From Hyphomonadaceae bacterium UBA5336 (GTDB taxonomy: Bacteria; Pseudomonadota; Alphaproteobacteria; Caulobacterales; Hyphomonadaceae): DNA of 64,000 bases. The notes beneath the pieces are model-generated. The model did not search any database. It had not been told where the DNA came from and saw only the letters and a list, made by a program, of their open reading frames with translations. Location of the stretch: contig DHQO01000025.1 in NCBI GenBank assembly GCA_002408125.1, forward strand, positions 83,998 through 147,997, read 5' to 3'. Shown in pieces: positions 50,693 to 58,443 of the stretch. A program made the translations under genes and the position numbers. The number at the start of each line of letters is the position of its first letter. Position 1 is the stretch's first letter.

Positions 50693-50956
50693 TCCTTGTT
50701 TGATCCCGTATCGGGCTTCGCCCTCACATGGATCGCGCTCAGGGCTGAGTCCTTGTTTGTCTCCGTATCCTCGCTGCGCTCGTCACATGAGACGCGCTCA
50801 GGGCTGTGTGCCACACTGAGCCGCTGATCCCCGCTTTCGCAGGCGACTGACCCGGTTCGACCCCATGGTTCGTCTCCGCTCACCATGGGACAACAGGGAC
50901 TCAACCCTGAGCGCGATCCATCGCGTAACGAAGTGAAGCGGGGATCAGACAAAAAA
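50693..50956. repeat. Array of dispersed structured repeats (copies B, C and inverted D)
   Basis: This 311-base gap between the conserved hypothetical gene and gapR consists largely of repeats. B (about 50693-50746) and C (about 50747-50805) are in plus orientation; D (about 50894-50956) is inverted. Outer arms are GATCC/GGATC in B and D and GTCTC/GAGAC in C. B's inner hairpin is GGGC-TTC-GCCC. D carries the other inner type (CACTTCGTTACGCGA). The region between C and D holds a CCATGG-centred inverted stretch. The inverted layout could fold into one large structure. Confidence 0.8.
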
Positions 50957-50959
50957 TGC

Positions 50960-51220
50960 TCAGATTTCGCCCAGGGCGGCGAGATAGGTGTCGAGCACCA
51001 TTTCCTGCTCTTCGCGTTCGGCCCGGTCGATCTTGCGGATCTTGATCACCTGGCGCAGCGCCTTGGTGTCGAAGCCGAACGCCTTGGCCTCGGCATAAAC
51101 CTCCTTCACCTGCTCGGCGATTTCCTTCTTTTCCTCTTCCAGGCGCTCGATCCGGTCGATGGTCTGGCGGAGTTTTTCCTTGGTGGCTTCGGTCAGGTGG
51201 CTGGCGGCCGCATCGTCCAT
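50960..51220 (-). CDS. gapR: GapR, DUF2312-family nucleoid-associated protein, 86 aa
   Basis: An all-helical DNA-clamp protein that in Caulobacter binds AT-rich, overtwisted DNA and stimulates topoisomerases during replication and transcription. The protein shows the family's pattern: LRQTIDRIERLEEEKKEIA, VYAEAKAFGFDTKALRQVI and KIRKIDRAEREEQEMVL. Length is near that of the Caulobacter protein. It is preceded by AAGGATG. It is a hallmark of alphaproteobacteria and supports the taxonomic call. The repeat array begins four bases past its stop. Confidence 0.93.
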   Translation of the reverse strand: MDDAAASHLTEATKEKLRQTIDRIERLEEEKKEIAEQVKEVYAEAKAFGFDTKALRQVIKIRKIDRAEREEQEMVLDTYLAALGEI

Positions 51221-51262
51221 GGGGCATCCTTTTCTCGGTCTCTTATTGGTTGAGTGGCGGGA

Positions 51263-52210
51263 TTAGCTTGCGCCGGCCAGGCGGGCAATGGTCTCGGCCA
51301 CGTCCTCGCCATGAGCATGGTGGGGCATGTGCCCGCTATCGGGGAGTTTGACCAGCTCCAGATTGGGCGCCTCATCTTTCAGCCGGCCGGCCTGGACGAC
51401 CGGGTTGAGCACGGTGTCCTGCGCGCCGGAGAAGACCACGATGGGCATGCTCAGCTCGCCATAGCGCGCCTGCTGGGCGGCCAGCTCCCCGCGCAGGGCC
51501 GACAGGTCGGCGGCATTGGCGCGGAACGCCTTCGGGCGGAAGAGCAGGTTGGCGGCGGAGTTCTCCAGATAGTTCTCCGGCACAGGGTCCGGCGAGAAGG
51601 TGCGCGAGACGCCCTTGCGCGCCATTTCCGGCCCGGCAATCGGCACGAGCTGGGAGAAGGCCGGTCCGATCACGGGCAGGGCGCCAACATGATTGTACCA
51701 GCCCGTCCCGCCCGTCTCCCAGGCATGGGTGACCGGGGCGAGCAGGACCAGCGCCTTGACCTGTTCCGGATAGTCGAGCGCCATGCGCAGCGCCACCGCC
51801 CCGCCCAGGGAATGGCCGACCACCACGGCCGGCTCGCCGTCGGCCATGGCGTCCAGCAGGCCGGCCATCTGGCGCGCCTGCACGGCCAGCTGCTCGCCAT
51901 GGGGCGGGCGCTCGGAATAGCCGAGCCCGGGCCGGTCGGCGAGCAGGAGATCGAACCGGTCTTCCAGCCAGGGCGCGAGGCTCCAGTCGAATTCATGGGC
52001 ATTGGCGCTGGCCCCGTGCACGAACAGGACAGGCGGTGCGCCGGCCTGACCCATGCGCAGGACATGCATGTCCGTACCGTTTACCTCCACCATCTCGCCA
52101 TCGGGCGGGAAGCGCGCTTCCACGCGAGAGGTATAGACCGAGCTGTGCACGCATCCGCCGAGCGTGACGCCGAGAAAGCTCACAAGAACCGCGCTCACAA
52201 CCGCTCTCAA
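51263..52210 (-). CDS. Alpha/beta hydrolase lipoprotein, 315 aa
   Basis: The signal peptide ends in the lipobox LGGC (Cys20), so the enzyme is tethered to a membrane facing the periplasm. The hydrolase fold shows VLFVHGASANAHEF (oxyanion loop), DRPGLGYSE, the nucleophile elbow VVVGHSLGG (Ser134), the acid region FSGAQDTVLNP and the late His in PDSGHMPHH. Substrate unknown; general esterase or haloperoxidase-like. Its start overlaps the TPR gene stop by four bases, making a two-gene unit. Confidence 0.85.
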   Translation of the reverse strand: MRAVVSAVLVSFLGVTLGGCVHSSVYTSRVEARFPPDGEMVEVNGTDMHVLRMGQAGAPPVLFVHGASANAHEFDWSLAPWLEDRFDLLLADRPGLGYSERPPHGEQLAVQARQMAGLLDAMADGEPAVVVGHSLGGAVALRMALDYPEQVKALVLLAPVTHAWETGGTGWYNHVGALPVIGPAFSQLVPIAGPEMARKGVSRTFSPDPVPENYLENSAANLLFRPKAFRANAADLSALRGELAAQQARYGELSMPIVVFSGAQDTVLNPVVQAGRLKDEAPNLELVKLPDSGHMPHHAHGEDVAETIARLAGAS

Positions 52211-52737
52211 AGCGCCGTGCCGTCGACGGCCTGCTGCAGCCTTGCAACGCCCTGACGGGCCGCATCCATGCGTGGATAGATGTCCAGCGCCTCACGATAG
52301 GCCGCGAGCGCCTCTTCCTGTGAGCCGAGGCTTTCGAGCATGGCGCCGAGCGTGTACCAGGCGCCGAAATGGCGGGGCTCGTGCTTCAGCGTCTCATTCA
52401 GGTCGCGCAGGGCTTCGTCATACTGCTCGCGCTCCAGGAACAGGCCGGCGCGGCGGTGCCAGCCTTCGGCATAGTCCGGCTGGATGCGGATCACCCGGTC
52501 ATACAGCTCGCGGGCATGTTTCACATCGCCGAAGGCCTGGGCCTGGACGGCGCGTTCCATGAGAATGTCGACGGTGGGCGAGCCGCTTTCCAGCCAGGCC
52601 GCCCAGATGTCGAGGGCGACGCTTTCGGCTTCTTCATCGGTGGGGGCCTGTTCCAGCCGGTCGAACATTTCCTCGGACGGGCCGTGGGCAGCACCGGCGA
52701 TGAGCAGGAAGGCGGCGGCGAACATGGCTTTGAACAT
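52207..52737 (-). CDS. Exported TPR protein, 176 aa
   Basis: A signal peptide (residues 1-18, ending GAAH) is followed by at least three tetratricopeptide repeats (about 70-170), for example AFGDVKHARELYDRVIRIQ and WHRRAGLFLEREQYDEALRD, with the usual Gly/Ala/Pro spacing, as in WYTLGAMLESLGSQEEALA. TPR arrays mediate protein contacts. It is first in an operon with the lipoprotein hydrolase (ATGA overlap), so it may present or scaffold that enzyme in the periplasm. Confidence 0.85.
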   Translation of the reverse strand: MFKAMFAAAFLLIAGAAHGPSEEMFDRLEQAPTDEEAESVALDIWAAWLESGSPTVDILMERAVQAQAFGDVKHARELYDRVIRIQPDYAEGWHRRAGLFLEREQYDEALRDLNETLKHEPRHFGAWYTLGAMLESLGSQEEALAAYREALDIYPRMDAARQGVARLQQAVDGTAL

Positions 52738-52781
52738 GGGAAATGACTATGGGGCGAACGGCGCGTCCTGCAAGCGGCAAT

Positions 52782-53399
52782 TCAGTGGCGGGCGAGCAAT
52801 CCCGCGTGAACGAGGTGCTCGCGCACAGTTTTTGCCCCTTCGAACAGGTGACCGACCATTCCGGCGGCTTCCGCGGCGCGGATGTTGTCCAGCCGGTCAT
52901 CTATGAACAGGACGGTTTCGGGTGCGGGGCAGCCCATGCGGTCGAGCGCGATCTGGTAGATGCGCGGATCGGGCTTCACCACGCCCTCGGCGCCGGAGAC
53001 GACCACGTCTTCCAACTCATGGATGACCGGAAACGCATTGAAGGTTTCGTCGGCGATTTCAGCTGACAGGTTCGAGAGGCCGAACAGCGGTACGCCGGCG
53101 GCCTTCAGCTCCAGAACCAGCGTGTCCATGCCCGGCACATAGCCGTTGAACATGTCCAGCCACTCGCTGCGCCAGGCTGCGATATGCTCGGCATAGTCCG
53201 GGTGGCGGGCCTGCAATTCGGGGATTGTGTCGGCAAAGCTTTCGCCGGCATCGTGGCGGGTATGCCAGGCGAGGGTGCAAATAGTGTCGCAGAACCAGTC
53301 GGCTTTTGCGCGATCGCCAAAGCGGCGCGCATAAAGAGCGCGCGGATCCCAGTCGATCAGGACATTTCCCAGATCGAAGAGGACGATGCTTGTGGTCAT
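52782..53399 (-). CDS. HAD-family hydrolase, YihX-like, 205 aa
   Basis: The first motif reads VLFDLGNVLIDWDP: nucleophile Asp9, with Gly at the usual second-Asp position, as in the YihX subgroup of sugar-phosphate phosphatases. FGLSNLSAE is motif II, the Lys lies in GVVKPDPRIY, and ETVLFIDDRLDNIRAAEAAG supplies motif IV. The helical cap between motifs I and II is about 80 residues (type C1). Probable substrates are small sugar phosphates, but no evidence here fixes one. Confidence 0.88.
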   Translation of the reverse strand: MTTSIVLFDLGNVLIDWDPRALYARRFGDRAKADWFCDTICTLAWHTRHDAGESFADTIPELQARHPDYAEHIAAWRSEWLDMFNGYVPGMDTLVLELKAAGVPLFGLSNLSAEIADETFNAFPVIHELEDVVVSGAEGVVKPDPRIYQIALDRMGCPAPETVLFIDDRLDNIRAAEAAGMVGHLFEGAKTVREHLVHAGLLARH

Positions 53400-53436
53400 T
53401 CAGGCCTCGTTAACCGCAGCCTGCGTTCAACTTTGC

Positions 53437-53562
53437 CTAGCCTTGTTTCGCCTTGAAACGCGGATCGGTCTTGTTGATGACGTAGACTTTGCCACGGCGG
53501 CGCACGACCTTACAATCACGGTGGCGCGTCTTCAGGGCCTTCAGGGAGGATCGGACTTTCAT
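53437..53562 (-). CDS. rpmJ: Ribosomal protein L36, C-minus type, 41 aa
   Basis: MKVRSSLKALKTRHRDCKVV and the closing KTDPRFKAKQG match the alphaproteobacterial L36. It keeps one Cys only and therefore lacks the zinc ribbon of C-plus L36. The start is ATG 53562; a longer frame begins at 53625 but the family start is unambiguous. It is a structural part of the large ribosomal subunit and here stands apart from other ribosomal genes, which is usual for this form. Confidence 0.95.
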   Translation of the reverse strand: MKVRSSLKALKTRHRDCKVVRRRGKVYVINKTDPRFKAKQG

Positions 53563-53681
53563 CGGTCTGTCTCGGTCGTAAAAAGTGTGGTCGCGGAAAC
53601 GCGAAAGGTGAGCGAATACAGTCAAGCCGGGGTCTGAGTCAATTCAGATCCTGCGGTCAGTGCCAGAAAGGACCAGACCCC

Positions 53682-55013
53682 ATGTCGGTTTCGATACGTA
53701 CACCCGCCCGCTGGGTGGTGATCAGCGCCCTGACAGCGCTCGCGGCAGCCTGCGCGGCCGGCCCGCAGACGCCGCCGCAGACCTCGCCCAGCCCGTCCGA
53801 TCCGAACGGGCAGCCGAGCCAGGTCGACCCGCTGGCGCCCTATGCGCCATCGGGACATGCCGCCATGGATGCCTGGCGGGCGAGCTTTGCCGCGCGCGCC
53901 AGCGCCAATGGCCGCGACGCCTATGCCATCCGGGCGGTGCTGGAAGATATCTCCCCGCTCGATCTCTATCTCAGCGAGACCGTGACGACCCAGTCGGCCA
54001 TCGAGGAACAGGCCGAGTTTGCCAAGCCGATCTGGGAATATCTGCGCACGGCCGTGAGCGAATCGCGCCGGGTGAACGGCGCGGAGCTGCTGGCGGGCTC
54101 GCCTGACCTCTGGATCGGGCTGGAAAACCGCTACGGGGTCGACCGTGAAGCGCTTGTGGCCATCTGGGGCATGGAGACGAATTTCGGCTCTTATATCGGC
54201 ACTTTTGATGCGGCCAACACCCTCGCCAATATGGCGGTGGAAGGCCGCCGGCGCACCTTTGCGGAAAACGAACTGCTCGCCCTGATGAAGATCCTGGAGC
54301 GCGGGGACGCAGTGCGGACCGATTTCGTCTCCGGCTGGGCCGGCGCCATGGGCCAGACCCAGTTCATGCCGACCACCTATCTCACCCATGCAGAGGATTT
54401 CGACGGTGATGGGCGCAAGGATATCTGGCGCAATACCGGCGATGCCCTGGCCTCTGCGGCGCACTATATGTCCATGTCCGGCTATGAGTTCGGCGAGCCC
54501 TGGGGCCTGGAAGTCACCCTGCCGGAGGATTTCGACTATTCCCTCGCCGATGGCCGCGAGCGGCGGGTGGAAAGCTGGCAGGCCCAGGGCGTGACGATTG
54601 TCGATACCGCGCGGGGCGCCGGGATCAGCGACGGCAAATATGGCGAGCTGTGGATCCCGGCGGGCTATCGCGGGCCGAAATTCCTGCTGTTCAAGAACTT
54701 CAACGTCTTCAAGACCTATAACCGCGCCGACAGTTACGCGCTTGCCGTCGGGCTCCTGTCGGACGCTGTGGCGGGTCGCCCGGGCCTGTCGACGCCCTGG
54801 CCGAGCGACCTGCAACCGCTCAGCGTGGCGCAGGTCAAACAGCTCCAGTCGGCGCTCAACGATATGGGTTTCGATGCCGGGCCGGTGGACGGGATTGCCG
54901 GGCGCGGCACCAAGGGCGCGCTGCGCCGCTTCCAGGCCGCGAATGGCTTCATCGCCGATGGCTACCCGACGACGGAAATGCTCGCCTATGTGCTCTCGGC
55001 GGCATCGAATTAG
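53682..55013 (+). CDS. MltB-type lytic murein transglycosylase with peptidoglycan-binding domain, 443 aa
   Basis: Cleaves glycan strands of peptidoglycan with formation of 1,6-anhydromuramic ends. A signal peptide ends near ALAAACAAG, a near-canonical lipobox, so it is probably a lipoprotein. The SLT_2 domain (about 55-355) shows ENRYGVDREALVAIWGMETNFG with the catalytic Glu, GAMGQTQFMPTTY, DFDGDGRKDIW and NTGDALASAAHYM. A C-terminal PG_binding_1 domain (about 380-435; VKQLQSALNDMGFDAG and GTKGALRRFQAANG) docks on the wall. Full length. It converges on the FG-GAP gene. Confidence 0.92.
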   Translation: MSVSIRTPARWVVISALTALAAACAAGPQTPPQTSPSPSDPNGQPSQVDPLAPYAPSGHAAMDAWRASFAARASANGRDAYAIRAVLEDISPLDLYLSETVTTQSAIEEQAEFAKPIWEYLRTAVSESRRVNGAELLAGSPDLWIGLENRYGVDREALVAIWGMETNFGSYIGTFDAANTLANMAVEGRRRTFAENELLALMKILERGDAVRTDFVSGWAGAMGQTQFMPTTYLTHAEDFDGDGRKDIWRNTGDALASAAHYMSMSGYEFGEPWGLEVTLPEDFDYSLADGRERRVESWQAQGVTIVDTARGAGISDGKYGELWIPAGYRGPKFLLFKNFNVFKTYNRADSYALAVGLLSDAVAGRPGLSTPWPSDLQPLSVAQVKQLQSALNDMGFDAGPVDGIAGRGTKGALRRFQAANGFIADGYPTTEMLAYVLSAASN

Positions 55014-55018
55014 GCCGG

Positions 55019-56611
55019 CTACTCCACCTTGTTCGGCGCGGTATAGGTCGCCTCGCGGTCATAGTGGTCCACCCAGTCTGCCGGCGGCAGGGGTAGGGGG
55101 CGGCTCTCTTCATCCCGTGCTTGCGTGAAGGCCTTGCGCGGCTCGTCCGAGCGGATCTGTTCAAGCCAGAAGACGCCATCGAAAGACCCGGCATTGCCGC
55201 GCGTGGCGACGAGATCCATGTCGCCGTCGCCATCCATGTCGTGGGGCACGAACATGTCATACATGCCGCGCACGCGCCGGGAGATGTCATGGCGCGTCCA
55301 CTCGGCGGCCGGATCGCCGGGGTTCTCGAACCAGGCAATGCGCGCCACCGAGGATGAGGCCGTGACCGACGGTTCGTCAAAATCGCGCGAGGCGCCGGAA
55401 TAGGCCCCGGCAAGGATATTGAGCCCCGAATAGCCCCCGACCACGGCGTCCATGTCGCCATCGCCATCAAGATCGGTGAGCTTTATGCCCGTCACCCAGT
55501 CCGGCAGGATGTTGCCGATGCGGTGATAGGGCCATGGCTGGTCGAGGCTTTCCGGCTGGGAGAGCCAGCCGAGCCCGGCGCCGAGACTCTCCCCGCTCCC
55601 GCCGCGCAGCTCGATCACATTCACCGCGAGATCGAGCCGGCCGTCGCCGTCGAGATCGGCGAAATCGGCCTGGAAGGCATCGGCGAGCCCGGTCCAGTCG
55701 CCCGGTACGGGGTGAGTGGGCTGCAGGCGGATCGGGTGGGCCTGAAAGGCGGGCAAGCCGTCCGCGCCGAGGCTGGTCTGTTCCAGTAGGCTCATCCGGT
55801 AGTGCACGCGCGCGGCAGCGAGCACGTCGAGGTCACCATCACTGTCGATGTCGACCGGCAGGGCTGTGTTGGGCACGCCGTCCTGGTGCAGCACGGTTTC
55901 GGTCCAGCTTTCTGCCTCCAGCGGCGGGCCGGAAAGGGTGAACAGGGAGACCGGGCCTTCCGGTCTATCCCCGGCGTCCGGGCGGACAATATCGGAGGTG
56001 CCCTTGTTGGCGGCGGTGACATCCGGGCGGCCATCGCCGTTCATGTCGGCGATGAAGACGCGCAGCCAGGAGCCGCGTCCCTCAGTCATCGGCGGGATGA
56101 GATAAGCCCAGTCGGCTTCAGGCGCGGCCTCGCCGGGATTTTCCAGATAGATCAGATGGGCTTCCTCGCAAGCGGCCATGATATCGAGCCAGCCATCGCC
56201 GTTCAGGTCGCCAACGGCGACATCCTCGATGGCGGCGGCAAGCTCGCCCATGGCGATGGTTTTCAGAACCCAGACATCCGCGTCGGCGCTGCCGAAGGCG
56301 ACGCGCAGATGGTTGGAGTCCTCCTGTGCGGAGACGATGTCGAGAAAGCCGTCCCGGTCGAGATCGGCCATCACAAGTCCGTCGCCGCCGCGAATCGGCT
56401 CGCCGCCATTCACGTCCTCGGCATCGACGAGGTGCTCGGCCCACGAGATATACTGGCCATCGGGCGTCTGCGCACGCGTCGGCGTATCGGCGACGGTAAG
56501 TTCGGCGGTGGGTGGAGCCGGTTCAGGTGCAGGCTGGGGGTCCGGTTCGGCGGGCGCACAGGCTGCCACCAGGATGGCGAGGCTCGCACATGTCATGAGG
56601 CTGTGTCGCAT
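55019..56611 (-). CDS. FG-GAP/VCBS beta-propeller lipoprotein, 530 aa
   Basis: A signal peptide with lipobox VAAC is followed by a Pro/Glu/Ala-rich linker. Seven calcium-binding D-x-D-x-D-G repeats occur in order (DLDRDGFLD, DLNGDGWLD, DMNGDGRPD, DIDSDGDLD, DLDGDGRLD, DLDGDGDMD, DMDGDGDMD), the number expected for a seven-bladed integrin-like propeller. It is probably surface or periplasmic and binds protein or glycan. It is last in the DUF3604 operon: its ATG directly follows the HupE gene's TAA, with GGGAGGA inside the upstream gene as ribosome site. Confidence 0.85.
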   Translation of the reverse strand: MRHSLMTCASLAILVAACAPAEPDPQPAPEPAPPTAELTVADTPTRAQTPDGQYISWAEHLVDAEDVNGGEPIRGGDGLVMADLDRDGFLDIVSAQEDSNHLRVAFGSADADVWVLKTIAMGELAAAIEDVAVGDLNGDGWLDIMAACEEAHLIYLENPGEAAPEADWAYLIPPMTEGRGSWLRVFIADMNGDGRPDVTAANKGTSDIVRPDAGDRPEGPVSLFTLSGPPLEAESWTETVLHQDGVPNTALPVDIDSDGDLDVLAAARVHYRMSLLEQTSLGADGLPAFQAHPIRLQPTHPVPGDWTGLADAFQADFADLDGDGRLDLAVNVIELRGGSGESLGAGLGWLSQPESLDQPWPYHRIGNILPDWVTGIKLTDLDGDGDMDAVVGGYSGLNILAGAYSGASRDFDEPSVTASSSVARIAWFENPGDPAAEWTRHDISRRVRGMYDMFVPHDMDGDGDMDLVATRGNAGSFDGVFWLEQIRSDEPRKAFTQARDEESRPLPLPPADWVDHYDREATYTAPNKVE

Positions 56612-57595
56612 TTATAGTCCTCCCGTTCGTTCGATCACCCAGAGCACGGCAAGGCTGCCGCAGCCATAGGCCACGCCGCGCGACAGCAATTCGCTCGGTC
56701 GCTCGCCGAGGCGGATGACCACCGCCAGGATCGGCAGGGTGAGTGCGATCACGATGATCTGGCCCACCTCGACCCCGACATTGAACAGCAGCAGCGCCTG
56801 CAGGCGCGCGCCATAGGGCAGGCCGAGATCGACCAGCGCGCCGGCAAAGCCAAAGCCGTGGAGCAGGCCGAAGGCAAAGGCCGCGAGCCAGGGCATGGCC
56901 GCCGTTAGCGTATGGATGCCGCGCGCCTTCTGTACCACTTCATAGGCCAGGAAGGCGATGGAGAGCGCCACCACGGCCTCGACCGGCGCCTGAGGCGGGG
57001 TGACGAAATTCAACGCCGCCGCGCCGAGCGTGAGACTGTGGGCGATGGTGAAGGCGGTCGCGGCCTTCAGCAGGCGGAGCTTGCCGTCGACCAGCAGGGT
57101 GAGCAGCACCACGAAGAGCACATGGTCGAGCCCGAGCAGGATATGCCACACGCCAAGCTCGACATAGGAGCCGAGGCTCTGCCCACCGGAGAGCTCGAAA
57201 AACGGGCTGTCGGCTTTCACCAGGCCGGCGGACTGGTGGTCGCCCAGCCAGGAGATGCGCACGAAGACATCGGTCAGCGTTCGCTCCAGGCCCGGAAAGG
57301 CGATGACGCCGCCATTCAGGCCCTGCGTGCAGTGCAGGGTCCAGGTCTCGGTGATGGCTGATGGCGTCAGGCTCGGCACGGCATCGGCCAGCGGTTCACA
57401 CCCCTCGGGAAAGGCAATCTGGATGTTCAGCCAGCGCCCCTGCGCCTGCGGCTGTTTGAACAGGACGAGGAAGTCCGTCTCGCTGGTCTGGGTGATTTCC
57501 AGGAGGGCCGGGCGCACCTCATGCGCACTCGCCGGCCTACCGGCAAAGGCGGCAAGGCAGGCGAGGAATGCGAGCAGGCGGGCAGCCAGCCTCAT
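56612..57595 (-). CDS. HupE/UreJ-family membrane protein with extracytoplasmic domain, 327 aa
   Basis: A signal peptide (residues 1-23) exposes HEVRPALLEITQ at the mature start, followed by a beta-rich periplasmic domain to about residue 140. Then come about six helices with the HupE/UreJ_2 signatures LLGLDHVLFVVLLTLL, FTIAHSLTLG, FGLLHGFGFAGAL and FNVGVEVGQ. The repeated intramembrane His and Asp residues recall metal (nickel/cobalt) permeases, but transport is unproven. Its start overlaps the parvulin stop by four bases. The presence beside DUF3604 metallohydrolases suggests metal supply or a coupled role, by inference. Confidence 0.82.
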   Translation of the reverse strand: MRLAARLLAFLACLAAFAGRPASAHEVRPALLEITQTSETDFLVLFKQPQAQGRWLNIQIAFPEGCEPLADAVPSLTPSAITETWTLHCTQGLNGGVIAFPGLERTLTDVFVRISWLGDHQSAGLVKADSPFFELSGGQSLGSYVELGVWHILLGLDHVLFVVLLTLLVDGKLRLLKAATAFTIAHSLTLGAAALNFVTPPQAPVEAVVALSIAFLAYEVVQKARGIHTLTAAMPWLAAFAFGLLHGFGFAGALVDLGLPYGARLQALLLFNVGVEVGQIIVIALTLPILAVVIRLGERPSELLSRGVAYGCGSLAVLWVIERTGGL

Positions 57596-58443
57596 TGCGC
57601 CAGCAACTCATCATCGAGCACAATCGTATAGCGCGAGACCAGCTCGTGCAGCTTGCGCTCGGTTTCCCCGGTCTGGGTCTCACGCTGCCAGTCGGCGATG
57701 ACCTCCTCGCGCACCTCGCCGAGTGGGACATCTTCGCTGGGTGTGCGCGACTCCACGAGAACCAGGTGCTCTCCGAAGGCGGAGGTGTGGGGCCCGCTCC
57801 ATACCCCTTCCGGCGCGGTCTGGAGGGCCTGCCAGAAGCCGCGTCCGAAATCGGTGCCGATGCGGACCTCGGTTGCCTGCCGGTACTGTCCGGGCAGGAA
57901 GAAGGGATCCCCGCCTTCCGGCAGTCCGCCATCAGAGGCGGAAAAGGCGGCGAGGGCATCGCCGGCCGGGTCTTCGCGCGAGGAGGCGCTGAAATAGACA
58001 TGCCGGAAATCCAGCCGGGCCGGGCGGGCATACTCGGCGCGGTGGGCCGCGTAGAAGGCTTCAAGCTCTCCCTCGCCGGGCGCGGCCGGCAGGCTGGCAT
58101 CCTCCAGCAGGAAGCGGAGTTTCTGGGCAAGGCGCCGGCGGATGATGGTGTCATCACCGTCCAGGCCCATGGCCATGGCCTCGCGGGCGAGGATCTCCTC
58201 CTGCACATCCTCGATCACCAGGCTGTGCAGCTGTTCGGCGTCCGGCGGGGCACCGCGCTGGATTTCCCAGGCCGAGGCGAGGGCGGCGATACGCTCTCCG
58301 GTCACATGGATCTGCAGGGAGCGCTCATTGCGCTCGCCCTGCAGCGTGTTGCTCAGCACGAACAGCGCCGCCCCGAGAATGAGGAAATGCAGGAGCGGCT
58401 CTCGCACGAGGCGGGAGAGCAGGCGGTGAGGCGGTGTTGTCAT
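57592..58443 (-). CDS. Membrane-anchored parvulin-type peptidyl-prolyl isomerase, 283 aa
   Basis: One N-terminal helix (about residues 18-35, LLHFLILGAALFVLSNTL) anchors the protein with the rest in the periplasm. A SurA/PpiC-like chaperone region is followed by a degenerate PpiC rotamase part (RLDFRHVYFSA, FGRGFWQALQTAPEGVWSGP, then a SAFGEHLVLVESRTP strand). Start at 58443: the ATG overlaps the DUF3604 stop (TGATG). It would help fold the two exported DUF3604 proteins or the lipoprotein of the same operon. A longer upstream frame is a shadow of the DUF3604 gene. Confidence 0.82.
   Translation of the reverse strand: MTTPPHRLLSRLVREPLLHFLILGAALFVLSNTLQGERNERSLQIHVTGERIAALASAWEIQRGAPPDAEQLHSLVIEDVQEEILAREAMAMGLDGDDTIIRRRLAQKLRFLLEDASLPAAPGEGELEAFYAAHRAEYARPARLDFRHVYFSASSREDPAGDALAAFSASDGGLPEGGDPFFLPGQYRQATEVRIGTDFGRGFWQALQTAPEGVWSGPHTSAFGEHLVLVESRTPSEDVPLGEVREEVIADWQRETQTGETERKLHELVSRYTIVLDDELLAQ

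Noticed and set aside
50693..50956. Possible CRISPR-like array
   Set aside because: Copies differ in length, orientation and interior, there are no regular spacers and no cas genes. They are structured dispersed repeats.
53437..53625. 62-residue version of L36
   Set aside because: The conserved L36 start (MKVRSSLKALK) is at 53562. The extra residues are unconserved upstream sequence.
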